Assembly (NCBI GenBank): GCA_016719485.1
Contig: JADJZB010000030.1
Coordinates: 221,501 to 285,500, forward strand
Length of the DNA: 64,000 nucleotides
From: Holophagales bacterium
GTDB lineage: Bacteria; Acidobacteriota; Thermoanaerobaculia; UBA5066
Reading direction: 5' to 3'
Shown: piece by piece, positions 1 through 9,162 of the stretch
How positions within the stretch are numbered: position 1 is the stretch's first letter
Layout of the letters: each line of letters starts with the position of its first letter
Position numbers and translations under genes: made by a program
Notes under the pieces: generated by a model
Told to the model about the DNA's origin: nothing
Database searches by the model: none
What the model saw: only the letters and a program-made list of their open reading frames with translations

Positions 1-1
1 C

Positions 2-601
2 CCGCACCGGCCGCTCTGGGCCCGTCTCTTCGGCCCGCCGGCGCGGCTTCTCCTCCGCGCGTTCGGCTGGCGGCTCGAAGGATCGCTCCCCGCGGAGCCG
101 AAGTTCGTCCTGATCGCGGCGCCCCACACGAGCAACTGGGACCTCGTCCTGATGCTCCTCTGCGGCCTCTCCTTCGGGATGTGGCCGTCGTGGGTCGGCA
201 AGCACACGCTCTTCCTCCCGCCGTTCGGCGGCCTGCTGCGGCTGCTCGGCGGAATCCCGGTCGACCGGCGGTCCCGTGGAAACCGCGTCGAGCAGCTCGC
301 GGCGCTCTTCGCTGCGCGCGACCGCCTGATCCTGGCGATACCGCCCGAGGGATCGCGGTCGAGCCAGACGCACTGGAAGAGCGGCTTCTACTGGGTCGCC
401 CGCACCGCAAACGTCCCGGTCTGCCTCTCCTTCCTCGACTGGGGCACCCGCAGGGCCGGCCTCGGCCCGCTCCTGGTCCCGACCGGCGACCTCGGCGCCG
501 ACATGGACTTCGTCCGGGCGTTCTACGCCGGACGGAAGGGGCGCTTCCCCGGCATGCAGAGTCCGATTCGCCTCGAGGGCGAGGACGGGCCTGCCACGTA
601 A
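2..601 (+). CDS. PlsC-like lysophospholipid acyltransferase, 5' end outside the window
   Basis: The reading frame is open from the first bases of the window, so the N-terminus is missing; about 199 residues remain. It shows the acyltransferase block I motif as HTSNWD (an HX4D motif, coded near positions 125-145) and a block III-like PPEGSRSS. This is followed by the WKSGFYWVA stretch seen in small 1-acylglycerol-3-phosphate acyltransferase relatives. Such enzymes move an acyl chain from acyl-CoA or acyl-ACP to a lysophospholipid at the inner membrane. The substrate cannot be told from sequence. It converges on the GH38 gene, whose stop lies 21 bases away, so the two are not co-transcribed. 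Confidence 0.8.
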   Translation, partial: PHRPLWARLFGPPARLLLRAFGWRLEGSLPAEPKFVLIAAPHTSNWDLVLMLLCGLSFGMWPSWVGKHTLFLPPFGGLLRLLGGIPVDRRSRGNRVEQLAALFAARDRLILAIPPEGSRSSQTHWKSGFYWVARTANVPVCLSFLDWGTRRAGLGPLLVPTGDLGADMDFVRAFYAGRKGRFPGMQSPIRLEGEDGPAT

Positions 602-622
602 GTCGACCTCACGCCACGGTCG

Positions 623-3600
623 CTACCGGGCGTGGAAGAGGCGGCTCGGCGGGACCGGCGTCAGCGACTCGCCCGGCGCGTCCATCCGCAAGCCGAGGCC
701 TGCCACGAAGTTGCGCTGGAAGTAACGGACCTCGACCGCGTGGAGGCCCGCCTGCAGGGCCGCTGCGCCGCGCCGGCTCAGGTAGTCGGTCGGCTCGTTC
801 CCGATCACGCTCTCGCCGTCGACGAGGAGCTGGGCCCCGTCCTCGGCCCGGAGCGAGAAGGTGGTGAGGCCGTCGGCGGGCACCGCGAGGTAGCCCGCGC
901 AGACGAGGCCGAACCGTTCCTTCGGCATCTCGGGGGTGAGCGCCACCGTCGGGATCACGAGTGCCCGCGCCGGCGTCAGGGCGGCGAAGTCCGGCAGCTT
1001 CCTCCACTCGCCCTCGTAGAGCCGGCACGAGAGGCCCGGCGCGAGCGAGGAGGCGTCCACCTTCGCCGCGTCCCTCGGCACGACCCTGGTGAAGGTCGAG
1101 GACGCGACGAACCGGTCGTCGCGCCCGGGCGCGAAGGCGCGGGCCCTCACGGTCGCCGTCCTCTCGAGCGGGATCGGCCCCGTGTAGACCGGCGCGTCCG
1201 GCGACGGCACGCTCCCGTCGAGCGTGAAGCGGATCGTCGCGCCCGGCGTCGGCGAGGTGAGGACGACGGACGTCCTCTCGACGAACGTCGCGCCAGGCGT
1301 TTCGAAGTGGACGACGGTTGCCGCGCCAGGATCGAGGAAGCGCTGCGCGGAGAGGACGGCGTCGTTCGGGTTCCGCGCCGCCGTGACGGCGAGGATCCGG
1401 AGCCTCTCGTCCGAGGGCAGCGTCAGCTCGCGGGCCCCCTTCGGGACGTCGAGCCGAAGGCGGAAGAGGTGCGCGAGGGCGTACGCCTCGTTCTCGCCGC
1501 GCGCGCCGTGGCGGTGCGTCGCGACCCACGCGAGAGGTGTCTCCTTCGCGTAGGCGGGCGCGATCCCATCGGCCTCGTCGACCCGCGCGCCGCCGACCAT
1601 CCGGTTGTTCCACTGCCCGACGGGCTCGGCCCAGTCGGGGACCGTCAGCGCCGCCGCCTTCCCGTCGACGCCGAACGGAGCTCTCCGGTCGCCTCCGATC
1701 GCGGCCGCGACGAGGTAGACCCTGTCGAAGTCGCCGGCCGGGAGCGCCAGCTTCTGCCCGCGCGCGACGAGGACGTTCTTCTCACCCGGCCCCTGTGGTC
1801 CCGTCCGGAACGGGATCCCGCCGGAGACGACGGTGGCCGGGAGGAGCTCGCCCGCGAGGCTCCGTCCCTGTCCGTCGAAGTCGCCGTCCTTGCGCGCCTC
1901 GTCCCGGCTGATGCCGTCGAGGTCCCACGGGAGGACGAGCGGGACGGCGACGGGAGGCTCGAGGCGCGCGGCCTCGGGGGCGAGCCTCACGGCGAGCGTC
2001 CGCGGGCGGAACGGCGCGAAGGCGAGCTCGACCGCTCCGCCCTTCAGCGCCGGCGGCGCGGCCGGTGCGCCCGGCAGGAAGCCGCCCGTCCCCGCGACGT
2101 CGGCCGGCTCCTCGGCGCCGTTCACCTCTCTCACGGCGACGACGGGCCGCGCGAACCGGAGGCGCACCCCGTCGAGAGGCAGCCCCGAGAGCTCCTGGAG
2201 CCTCACGACCACTTCGTCCGACTCCTCGGCCACCTTCAGCGCGCGGACCGAGACCGGCGGCTTGCCGTGCATCCCCTCGAGGCGCAGGAACGCGTACTCC
2301 TTTCCGAGCGCCCCTTCGTGCGCCTGGGCCTGCCACGCGAGGAGCGGCTGGTTCAGCCTCTCGGCCGAGTGCGCGACCCGCCCCGCGCGGAAATCCCCCG
2401 CGTGTCCCGTGACCGCGGTGACGACCCGGTGGCGGCCGAGGTCGTTCGAGGCCTGGTCGGCGAGCCAGTCCCAGCTCTTGACGACGCGCGGCGTGTGGAC
2501 GAGCGAGAGGCGGAGCGTCTTCTCGTCGGGCCGGTCCCAGCCGTGCCGGCTGTCGTTGAGGACCGCGACGCCGAAGACGCCCGACGCGTCCGCGACGCCG
2601 GCCCACTGCTGGGCCGGGACCTCGTAGGCGTTCGGGCGGTTCGTCCCGCGTTCGACGACGCCGAGCCCGAGGTCGTACGTCGCCGTCCGGCTCGCCGCGG
2701 CGAGCGGGAAGGCGGCCTTCAGGAGCGTCGCCTTCGTCCTCCAGTCGACGTCGGTCACGATCTCGAGGCGGTCACCCGCCGCCCCTGCGGCGAGGCGGAG
2801 GGTCTGCGTGAACGTCGAGCCCGCGGCCGTCCGGACGACCTCGAGCGCGACCCGCGCCGGCCCCTCTTCGACGACCCGGACCTTCGCCGGCCCGGCGACG
2901 ACCTCGCGCGGCGGGGCCGAGAGCGCCGCGTACTCCACCTCCCACGCCGACCACTTGCGGGGCTCGTCCTCGAAGAGCTGGAGGGCGAGCGGGCCCGAGA
3001 GGAGCTCCCTGCCGAGGAGCTTGTCGAAGACCGAGGCGACGTTCCCAACCGCGTCGAGCCGCACGCTGAGGCGCGTGTTCTCGAGCGAGGACGCCGTCAC
3101 CTTCGTTTCGCCCGTGGTCGGGCGCGCCGACGACGGGGCGACCGTGAATGCAGAGAATGATGTTGGGGCCACGCGCGCGACGAAGACGACGGTGGCGGAC
3201 GGGCCGTCCCTCGAGACGACCTGAGCCGGCACGTCGCGGCCGTCCGGGCCCGTCACGCGGACGGCCCGCGGCGCCTCGCCGGGGAAGCGGACGAGAGCCT
3301 CCACGGCGTCCTCCCGCTCGAGCGCGAGCGGGTTGAAGACGACGAGGGGAACCCCTGCGCCCCGCGTGTCGAGCGCGCGCGACACGGCGCCCACGGAGGA
3401 GCCGAGGACGTCGGCGAACGCGCCGGCGGAGATCGTCTCGTCGTTCCAGGAGAACGTGTAGGCCTCGGGGATGCTCGTCCCCGTCAGGTCGTCGTGGAAC
3501 TGGTGCCAGAGGAAGCGCACCCACGCCTCGCCCAGCGCCTCCCGCGGGTACGCCGCGCCGCCGAGCCCGTCCGCGGCGACGGCCGCCGCCTCGGCCGCGA

Positions 3601-4609
3601 AGGCGAGGCTCTGGTTCGTCCGGTTGAACGACTTCATCGCCGCCTGCGACGTGTAGCAGCCGGCCCCGTGCGACGTGAGGAGGAGCTCGCCGCGGTAGTG
3701 CGGGAGGCGCGCGCGTTCGGCGGGAGAGAGCCGCGCGGCGAGGTCCTTCGCGAGCTGGTCGGGGGCGACGCTGCGCACCTTCAGGGGCCCCGGGCCGTGG
3801 ACGCTCTTCTGGAGCCAGTCGACGGAGGGCTCGAGCGGCGGCACGCCGACGTCTCCCGTCCCGAAGTACTTCATCGCCACCGGCTGCCCCGAGAGCGCCG
3901 CCTGCCGGTCGATCGCCGCGTAGAAGTCCGGGTCGAGCGTCAGGTTCCCCTTCAGCTCCGCCGCGTAGTCGCCCGGGTTGATCGAGGCGAGGAGCGAGGA
4001 GCCGTCGACCCCTTCCCAGAGCCCGACGTCGAACGGGATCTTCATCGCCGCGCCCCACGTCAGCTTCTGCGTCGAGAAGGCCGTGAGGCCGCAGTGGGCC
4101 GCGACGGACGGGAGCGCGAAGGAGAAGCCGAAGCAGTCGGGGAGGAAGACGTCGCGCGAGGTGACGCCCAGCTCCCGCCGGAAGAACCCGTTGCCGTAGA
4201 GGGTCTGCCGCACGAGCGACTCCGGCGACGGAACGTGCGTGTCGGCCGCGTCGACCCAGCTCCCGGCCACCTTCCACCGCCCCGCCTTCACGTACGCCTT
4301 CAGCCGCTCCCACTCCGCCGGGTAGTACTCCTTCATGAGCGCGTAGTGGAACGCCCCCTCGAAGGTGAAGACGTAGTCGGGGTACTTCTCGAAGAGGGCG
4401 AAGTTCCCGCGCATCGTCTCGGGGAGGAAGTCGTCGATCGTGTCCCTCACCGTCCAGCGCCACTGCGTGTCGAGGTGCGCGGTCGCGACGACGTGCAGCT
4501 CCGGAGCCGGCGGGACCTCGGCTCCCGCGGCTCCCGCGGCTCCCGAGGCTCTCCAGGCTCCGCCCGCCGTGACGAGGAAGGTCGCGAGAAGGGCCGCGTG
4601 AAGCCGCAT
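623..4609 (-). CDS. Secreted GH38 alpha-mannosidase-like hydrolase with chitobiase-C-like and PA14 domains
   Basis: This 1328-residue protein begins with a signal peptide rich in Ala and Gly (residues 1-30). The GH38 catalytic domain follows. HLDTQW gives metal ligands H45 and D47, D158 in PDCFGF is the likely nucleophile, and an HQFHDDLTGTS motif lies near residue 370. The GH38 C-terminal beta domains follow, then a chitobiase/beta-hexosaminidase C-terminal-like segment (about 1120-1190, with an FTLDGSVPSPDAPVY motif) and a PA14-like domain (about 1200-1320), both of which often bind glycans. The family cleaves alpha-mannosides. It is the last gene of the PTS operon: its ATG lies 3 bases after the EI-fusion stop, with AAGGAG upstream. 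Substrate is unproven; export to the periplasm or outside is inferred from the signal peptide. Confidence 0.85.
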   Translation of the reverse strand: MRLHAALLATFLVTAGGAWRASGAAGAAGAEVPPAPELHVVATAHLDTQWRWTVRDTIDDFLPETMRGNFALFEKYPDYVFTFEGAFHYALMKEYYPAEWERLKAYVKAGRWKVAGSWVDAADTHVPSPESLVRQTLYGNGFFRRELGVTSRDVFLPDCFGFSFALPSVAAHCGLTAFSTQKLTWGAAMKIPFDVGLWEGVDGSSLLASINPGDYAAELKGNLTLDPDFYAAIDRQAALSGQPVAMKYFGTGDVGVPPLEPSVDWLQKSVHGPGPLKVRSVAPDQLAKDLAARLSPAERARLPHYRGELLLTSHGAGCYTSQAAMKSFNRTNQSLAFAAEAAAVAADGLGGAAYPREALGEAWVRFLWHQFHDDLTGTSIPEAYTFSWNDETISAGAFADVLGSSVGAVSRALDTRGAGVPLVVFNPLALEREDAVEALVRFPGEAPRAVRVTGPDGRDVPAQVVSRDGPSATVVFVARVAPTSFSAFTVAPSSARPTTGETKVTASSLENTRLSVRLDAVGNVASVFDKLLGRELLSGPLALQLFEDEPRKWSAWEVEYAALSAPPREVVAGPAKVRVVEEGPARVALEVVRTAAGSTFTQTLRLAAGAAGDRLEIVTDVDWRTKATLLKAAFPLAAASRTATYDLGLGVVERGTNRPNAYEVPAQQWAGVADASGVFGVAVLNDSRHGWDRPDEKTLRLSLVHTPRVVKSWDWLADQASNDLGRHRVVTAVTGHAGDFRAGRVAHSAERLNQPLLAWQAQAHEGALGKEYAFLRLEGMHGKPPVSVRALKVAEESDEVVVRLQELSGLPLDGVRLRFARPVVAVREVNGAEEPADVAGTGGFLPGAPAAPPALKGGAVELAFAPFRPRTLAVRLAPEAARLEPPVAVPLVLPWDLDGISRDEARKDGDFDGQGRSLAGELLPATVVSGGIPFRTGPQGPGEKNVLVARGQKLALPAGDFDRVYLVAAAIGGDRRAPFGVDGKAAALTVPDWAEPVGQWNNRMVGGARVDEADGIAPAYAKETPLAWVATHRHGARGENEAYALAHLFRLRLDVPKGARELTLPSDERLRILAVTAARNPNDAVLSAQRFLDPGAATVVHFETPGATFVERTSVVLTSPTPGATIRFTLDGSVPSPDAPVYTGPIPLERTATVRARAFAPGRDDRFVASSTFTRVVPRDAAKVDASSLAPGLSCRLYEGEWRKLPDFAALTPARALVIPTVALTPEMPKERFGLVCAGYLAVPADGLTTFSLRAEDGAQLLVDGESVIGNEPTDYLSRRGAAALQAGLHAVEVRYFQRNFVAGLGLRMDAPGESLTPVPPSRLFHAR

Positions 4610-4612
4610 GGC

Positions 4613-7120
4613 CTAGTCTCCTTTTCCGGTTCCCGTCGCTCCCGAGAGGAGGTCGGCGGCCGCCGCGTCGTCCGGCGCGGCGAGGAGCTTTTCCCGGAAC
4701 GTGTCGTCGCAGAGGCGGCGGGAAAGGGCCGCGATCGTTCTCAGGTGCCGGGCTCCCGCCGCCCCCGGCCGCACCGCGATCAGGATCGCCAGCTCGACCC
4801 GGTCCTCGGCGGAACCCCACTTCACCGGGGGCGAGAGGCGGACGGCGGCGATCGAGTCGGCCCTCACGTGCGGAGAGACGCAGTGCGGAATCGCGATGCC
4901 GAAGCCGACCGCCGTCGAGGCCGTCTCCTCGCGGGCCCAGATCGCGTCCTCGACACGGTCCGCGTCGTCGACGCGCGCCGTGAGCTGGAGGACGTCCGCC
5001 AGCTCGCGGATCGCCTCGTCGCGGCTCCGGCTCCGCGACACGACCCGCACCGTCATGGCATCGACGAGGGCGCGTGCGGCGGGGACGCGCTCGACGAGGA
5101 GCGCCTCCACCTCGCCCGCGGTCGCCTTCGTGAGCGCCTCGGCGAGGAGCGCCCGTCCGCCGCGGGTCGTCGTCCGCCGGAACGCGGCCTTCGCCATGAG
5201 GACGCGCGGCGGCGAGACGCTCACCTCGTCGAAGCCGAGCCCGAGGAGGAGCGGCGCCGCGAGCGGGCGCGCCCCGAGCTCGCCACAGAGGCCGATCCAG
5301 CGGCTCGCGGCGTGGGCCCCTTCGACGGCCTCGGACAGGATCCGGAGGAACGCGGGGTGGAACGGGCTCCCGAGGTGGGCGAGCCGCGTGTCCTCACGGT
5401 CGACCGCGAAGAGGTACTGCGCGAGGTCGTTCGAGCCGACGCTGAAGAAGTCGACCTCGCGCGCGATCGCCCGCAGGGAGAGAACGGCCGAGGGGATCTC
5501 CAGCATCACCCCGACCTGGATCGCGGCGTCGTGCGCGACCCTCTCCGCGGCGAGGCGCCCCTTCACCTTCTCGACGAGGGCGCGCAGCTCCCGCGCCTCC
5601 TCGGGCGTGCCGACCATCGGGAACATCACCTTCACCGGCCCGATGGCCGCCGCGCGCAGGATCGCCCTGAGCTGGCGCTCCACGAGCTCGGCGTGCTCGG
5701 CGTACATCCGGATCGCGCGGTAGCCGAGCGCCGGGTTGCGCTCGGGCGGAAGGCGCAGCCAGGAGAGCGGCTTGTCGGCCCCGACGTCGAGCGTCCGGAC
5801 GATGACCGGCCGCCCGGCGGCGAGACGCGCGGTCCCGGCGAGGATGGCGTACTGCTCCTCCTCGGTGGGCGGCTCGTCCCGGTCGAGGAACATCAGCTCG
5901 GTGCGGAAGAGGCCGATTCCCTCGGCGCCGTTCTCGAAGGCCGACTGCGCCTCCTCCACGGTGCCGACGTTCGCCCCGACCTCGATCCGCCGGCCGTCGG
6001 CCGCGACGCCCCGGGCCGTCCGGAACCTCTCGAGCCGCCGCGCGGCCGCCGCGAGGGCTTCCGTCTGCCCCTCGTAGAAGCGGGCGACGGCCTCCTTCGG
6101 CGCGGCGACGACGAGCCCCCGCTCGCCGTCGACGACGAGCTCGTCCCCCGTCGCGAGGACCCGGTCGACTCCGTCCACCCCGGTCACGCACGGCACCCCG
6201 AACGCCCGCGCCAGGACGACCGTGTGCGAGAGCGTCCCGCCCTCCGCGAGGACGAGGCCGCGCACGCGGGCACGCGGAAGGGCGAGGAGCTGGGCCGGCC
6301 CGAGCCGTGCGGCGACGACGATCGCGTCGTCGCCGAGGACGACCGGCGGCTCGGGTGGCGCGTCGCCCGCGAGGGCGTGGACCACCGCCTCGGCGACGTC
6401 GTGGATGTCGAGCGCCCGCTCGGCGAGGAGCGCGCTCCCGCTCGCCCGGAAGACTTCGGCGAAGTGCTCCGCCGCGGAGAAGACGGCCGCGGCGGCCCCC
6501 GCCCCGGCCGAGACCGCGGCCGCGGCCCTGGTCCGGAGGCCCGGGTCCTCCGCGATCGAGAGATGGGCCCCGAGGACCTCCCTCTCCGTGTCGTACTCGG
6601 CGGCGTCGCGCCGCGCGCGGAGCCCGGACGCCGCCCGGTCGAACGCCGTCTCGAGCCGCCCGAGCTCGTCCTCTGCCGTTCCCGTCCGCTCGTCAGCGGC
6701 ACCTCTCGCCCGGGCCGCGACGACGACGGCGTGGCCCCGGAAGACGCCTCCGCTTGCCGGCGTGCCACGGTGGACGCGAGCCCCCGACACCGCGAGCGCC
6801 CGGGGGAGCGGGCCGCCGGTCGGCACCCTCGCCGCCGGCGCCTCGTCGAGCCCCGGGAGCACCTTCTTCACGAAGCGCCGGAGGGCCTCCGCCGCGGCGG
6901 CCTCGTCGTCGCCCTGGACGTGGAGCACGCACGGCTCTGCGTGCCCCGTCCGCGTCGCCACGAGCGCGAGGACGCTGCGCGCGCTCGCCGAGGCGCCGCT
7001 CGCGCGGTTCAGGAAGGTCACCGCGGCCCGGAATCGGACCACCTCTTCCTGCAGCCGGCTCGCGGGCCGCGCGTGGAGGCCGCCCGCGAGCGGGAACGAG
7101 AAGGCGATCTCGACGGCCAC
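4613..7120 (-). CDS. Multiphosphoryl transfer protein: HPr-Enzyme I-EIIA(Fru) fusion of the PTS
   Basis: This 835-residue cytoplasmic protein carries the whole soluble phosphate relay of a sugar phosphotransferase system. The order is HPr (1-88, H16 in GGLHARPAS), Enzyme I (about 105-680) and fructose-type EIIA (about 690-835, H746 in GIAIPHC). In Enzyme I the phospho-histidine is H299 in GGTLSHT, the PEP site motifs include GLFRTE and RTLDVGADKPL, and C612 sits in LCGELG. All catalytic residues are present. PEP phosphate would pass from EI to HPr to IIA and then to the IIB encoded just upstream. The start is GTG, 12 bases after the IIB stop. The domain order differs from FruB (IIA-HPr), so I do not use that symbol. 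Confidence 0.93.
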   Translation of the reverse strand: MAVEIAFSFPLAGGLHARPASRLQEEVVRFRAAVTFLNRASGASASARSVLALVATRTGHAEPCVLHVQGDDEAAAAEALRRFVKKVLPGLDEAPAARVPTGGPLPRALAVSGARVHRGTPASGGVFRGHAVVVAARARGAADERTGTAEDELGRLETAFDRAASGLRARRDAAEYDTEREVLGAHLSIAEDPGLRTRAAAAVSAGAGAAAAVFSAAEHFAEVFRASGSALLAERALDIHDVAEAVVHALAGDAPPEPPVVLGDDAIVVAARLGPAQLLALPRARVRGLVLAEGGTLSHTVVLARAFGVPCVTGVDGVDRVLATGDELVVDGERGLVVAAPKEAVARFYEGQTEALAAAARRLERFRTARGVAADGRRIEVGANVGTVEEAQSAFENGAEGIGLFRTELMFLDRDEPPTEEEQYAILAGTARLAAGRPVIVRTLDVGADKPLSWLRLPPERNPALGYRAIRMYAEHAELVERQLRAILRAAAIGPVKVMFPMVGTPEEARELRALVEKVKGRLAAERVAHDAAIQVGVMLEIPSAVLSLRAIAREVDFFSVGSNDLAQYLFAVDREDTRLAHLGSPFHPAFLRILSEAVEGAHAASRWIGLCGELGARPLAAPLLLGLGFDEVSVSPPRVLMAKAAFRRTTTRGGRALLAEALTKATAGEVEALLVERVPAARALVDAMTVRVVSRSRSRDEAIRELADVLQLTARVDDADRVEDAIWAREETASTAVGFGIAIPHCVSPHVRADSIAAVRLSPPVKWGSAEDRVELAILIAVRPGAAGARHLRTIAALSRRLCDDTFREKLLAAPDDAAAADLLSGATGTGKGD

Positions 7121-7132
7121 GTCCGCGCGTCC

Positions 7133-7432
7133 TCAGCTTCCGAGAGAGGCCAGTATCCCCTCCGGGTTCCGGATCGCCTCCTGGACCGCGACTTCCACGA
7201 CGCGCTTCCCTTCGAAGCGGCCGGCGTCGCGAATCGCGATCCCCGCGGCGAGGATCACGACGTCGGCTCCCTTCACGTCCGCTCCCGTCAGCGCATTCTC
7301 GATTCCCATGGCCCCCTGCGTCTCGACCTTGATCGCGTGCCCGAGCTTCTTCGCGGCTTTCTCGAGCCGCTCGGCGGCCATGTAGGTGTGGGCGATCCCG
7401 GTGGGGCAGGCCGTCACCGCGACGATCTTCAT
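7133..7432 (-). CDS. PTS fructose-family EIIB component
   Basis: A 99-residue stand-alone IIB domain. The phosphorylated cysteine is C9 in the loop TACPTGIAHTYMAAE, which is the fructose-subfamily signature. It takes phosphate from the IIA domain of the downstream fusion and passes it to the sugar carried by IIC. Its ATG overlaps the IIC stop (ATGA), so the two are translationally coupled. In many bacteria IIB and IIC are one chain; here they are separate. The related mannosylglycerate permease MngA also belongs to this subfamily, so fructose is only one candidate substrate. Confidence 0.93.
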   Translation of the reverse strand: MKIVAVTACPTGIAHTYMAAERLEKAAKKLGHAIKVETQGAMGIENALTGADVKGADVVILAAGIAIRDAGRFEGKRVVEVAVQEAIRNPEGILASLGS

Positions 7433-8466
7433 TCCGCCTCCCGGCCCTTCCGGGCCGCCGCGAGCTTCTTCAGCGCGTTGATGACGAGGGCGACCGTCAG
7501 CGAGCCGGCCACGATGGCCACGACGTACGCGAGCCGGTTGTCGACGACCGGCAGGACGATCGGTCCGCCGTGGGGCGCGTGATCGCCCACGCCGCCGAGC
7601 GTCGCGACGACGGCCGCCACCGCCGACCCGGCCATGATCGTCGGGATGACCCTCACCGGGTCGGATGCCGCGAAGGGGATCGCTCCCTCGGTGATCCCGA
7701 TCATCCCCATGGCGAGGCCCGCCCACCCGGCGTCGCGCTCCTCGTCGGTCCAGAGCTTCCGCCCGAGGAGCGTCGCGAGCCCGAGGCCGAGCGGCGGGAC
7801 GCAGATCGCCGCGGCGCAGGCGCCCATCACGGCGACGTTCCCTTCCTTGATCATCGCCGCGCCGAAGAAGAACGCGACCTTGTTGACGGGGCCGCCCATG
7901 TCGAACGCGATCATCGCCCCGAGGACGAGCGCGAGGACGACGCCCGAGCCGGTGCTCATCGCCCGGAGCCACGCCGTGAGCGACGCCATGAGCTGCTGGA
8001 TCGGCACGCCGACGACGCGGTACATGAGGAAGCCGACGACGACCGAACCGGCGACCGGGATGACGAGGATCGGCATCACGGGCCGTACGAACGCCGGCAC
8101 GCGCAGTTTCTTCACCCCCAGGACGACGAACCCCGCGAGGAGCCCTGCGACGATGCCGCCGAGGAACCCCGCGCCGACCTGTGCCGCGATCGCCCCTCCG
8201 ACGAAGCCCGGGGCGAGGCCGGGCCGGTCGGCCATGCCGAACGCGATGTACCCCGCCAGGACCGGCACGAGCAGCCCGAACGCTGCGGAGCCGATGTCGA
8301 GGAGCGTCTTCAGGAGCGGAGCGTTCGAGAAGTCCGGCCCGGTCGGCGTCATCGGGACGAAGGCGATCGCCGCGGCGATCAGGATCCCCCCGGCCGCCAC
8401 GAACGGAATCGCGTACGAGACTCCCGACAGCAGGAACTGCCGTGCCCGGGAGAGGTGTCCGCTCAT
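7429..8466 (-). CDS. PTS fructose-family EIIC membrane permease
   Basis: A 345-residue integral membrane protein with about nine hydrophobic segments. The N-terminal pattern SGVSYAIPFVAAGGILIA and the segments GMIGITEGAIPFAASDPVRV and GGPVNKVAFFFGAAM match the fructose/mannitol IIC family, whose GITEGAIPFA stretch lies at the sugar site. It is the first gene of the four-gene operon IIC-IIB-(HPr-EI-IIA)-GH38. I chose the ATG at 8466 because AGGGGG lies 5 bases upstream; a GTG two codons earlier (8472) is the alternative. No regulator gene is adjacent. Confidence 0.92.
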   Translation of the reverse strand: MSGHLSRARQFLLSGVSYAIPFVAAGGILIAAAIAFVPMTPTGPDFSNAPLLKTLLDIGSAAFGLLVPVLAGYIAFGMADRPGLAPGFVGGAIAAQVGAGFLGGIVAGLLAGFVVLGVKKLRVPAFVRPVMPILVIPVAGSVVVGFLMYRVVGVPIQQLMASLTAWLRAMSTGSGVVLALVLGAMIAFDMGGPVNKVAFFFGAAMIKEGNVAVMGACAAAICVPPLGLGLATLLGRKLWTDEERDAGWAGLAMGMIGITEGAIPFAASDPVRVIPTIMAGSAVAAVVATLGGVGDHAPHGGPIVLPVVDNRLAYVVAIVAGSLTVALVINALKKLAAARKGREAE

Positions 8467-8580
8467 CCACACCCCCTGCCGCCCTGCGGGCGCCGCCGTG
8501 TCGGAAGACGACCCGGCAGTCTAGCAAGCGGTCCTCGCCCTGCTGAAATCCCAGGCCCTCGTGACGGACCTCGGCGCCGG

Positions 8581-8604
8581 GTCCCGGCCTGGCGCGGCCG
8601 GGAC
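8581..8604 (-). terminator. Hairpin after the ferritin-like gene
   Basis: A perfect 9-bp stem (GTCCCGGCC / GGCCGGGAC) with a 6-base loop lies 10 bases beyond the stop of the ferritin-like gene. It separates that gene from the PTS operon on the same strand. There is no clear U tract, so it may act with Rho or simply stabilise the 3' end. Confidence 0.45.
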
Positions 8605-8613
8605 TCCCCTTCC

Positions 8614-9096
8614 TCAGGCCGCAGCCGGCTCCGGGAGCGTGATGCCCCGCCGCCGCGCCAGCTCGCTGACGCGCGTCACGTGCAGCCTGTCTTCCCCGCC
8701 GAGGGCGTCGAGGAGGCGGCCGATCTCCGGGTTGGCCGACTTCAGCGCGTTGCGGTAGTGGCTTTCGGCCGCGGACCGCTCCATCAGGAGCGTCTCCCGG
8801 AGCGCGTCGTCCACCGTCGGGATTCCGGGGCTCGCGCGCAGCACCTTCACCTTTTCCAGCGCCGCCTCGATGCTCCCCAGGTCGATGTCCAGGTCGAACG
8901 AGTGGGCCGAGGTCTTCTGGACCATCCGCCGCTGGTACTCCACGAGGCTGGCGTGCCCCTTCTCTTCCGAGGCCATCTTGAAGAAGGCGAAGGCGGCCTC
9001 GGGATCGGAGGAAAAGACCTCCGAATACCAGAGATAGAGGTCCGCCAGCGACCTTTCGAGGTCGCCGAGCTTCCTGAGCGCCGCGTCGATGTTCAT
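8614..9096 (-). CDS. Ferritin-like (rubrerythrin-related) protein
   Basis: A 160-residue, mostly helical protein. Helix one holds LERSLADLYLWY; helix two holds ASEEKGHASLVEYQ, an ExxH motif like the di-iron ligands of rubrerythrin. A later helix has ETLLMERSAAESHY, with further acidic and His residues that could complete an iron site. There is no C-terminal rubredoxin Cys4 domain. The role could be peroxide reduction or iron handling, but the metal site cannot be confirmed by eye. The start at 9096 is supported by GGAGG 6 bases upstream; an in-frame extension to 9192 would run through the tRNA gene and is rejected. Confidence 0.7.
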   Translation of the reverse strand: MNIDAALRKLGDLERSLADLYLWYSEVFSSDPEAAFAFFKMASEEKGHASLVEYQRRMVQKTSAHSFDLDIDLGSIEAALEKVKVLRASPGIPTVDDALRETLLMERSAAESHYRNALKSANPEIGRLLDALGGEDRLHVTRVSELARRRGITLPEPAAA

Positions 9097-9162
9097 GGAG
9101 CCTCCAGGGCGGGCCGGCGGGCCGAGTCTACGGCCGGGCTTCGCCGGAGGAGGGGGAAGAGG

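Noticed and set aside
3494..7582. A 1362-codon open frame antisense to the GH38 and PTS genes
   Set aside because: It is rich in Arg, Pro and Gly with no domain signal, and long antisense frames are expected in DNA this GC-rich. The minus-strand genes have full catalytic motifs.
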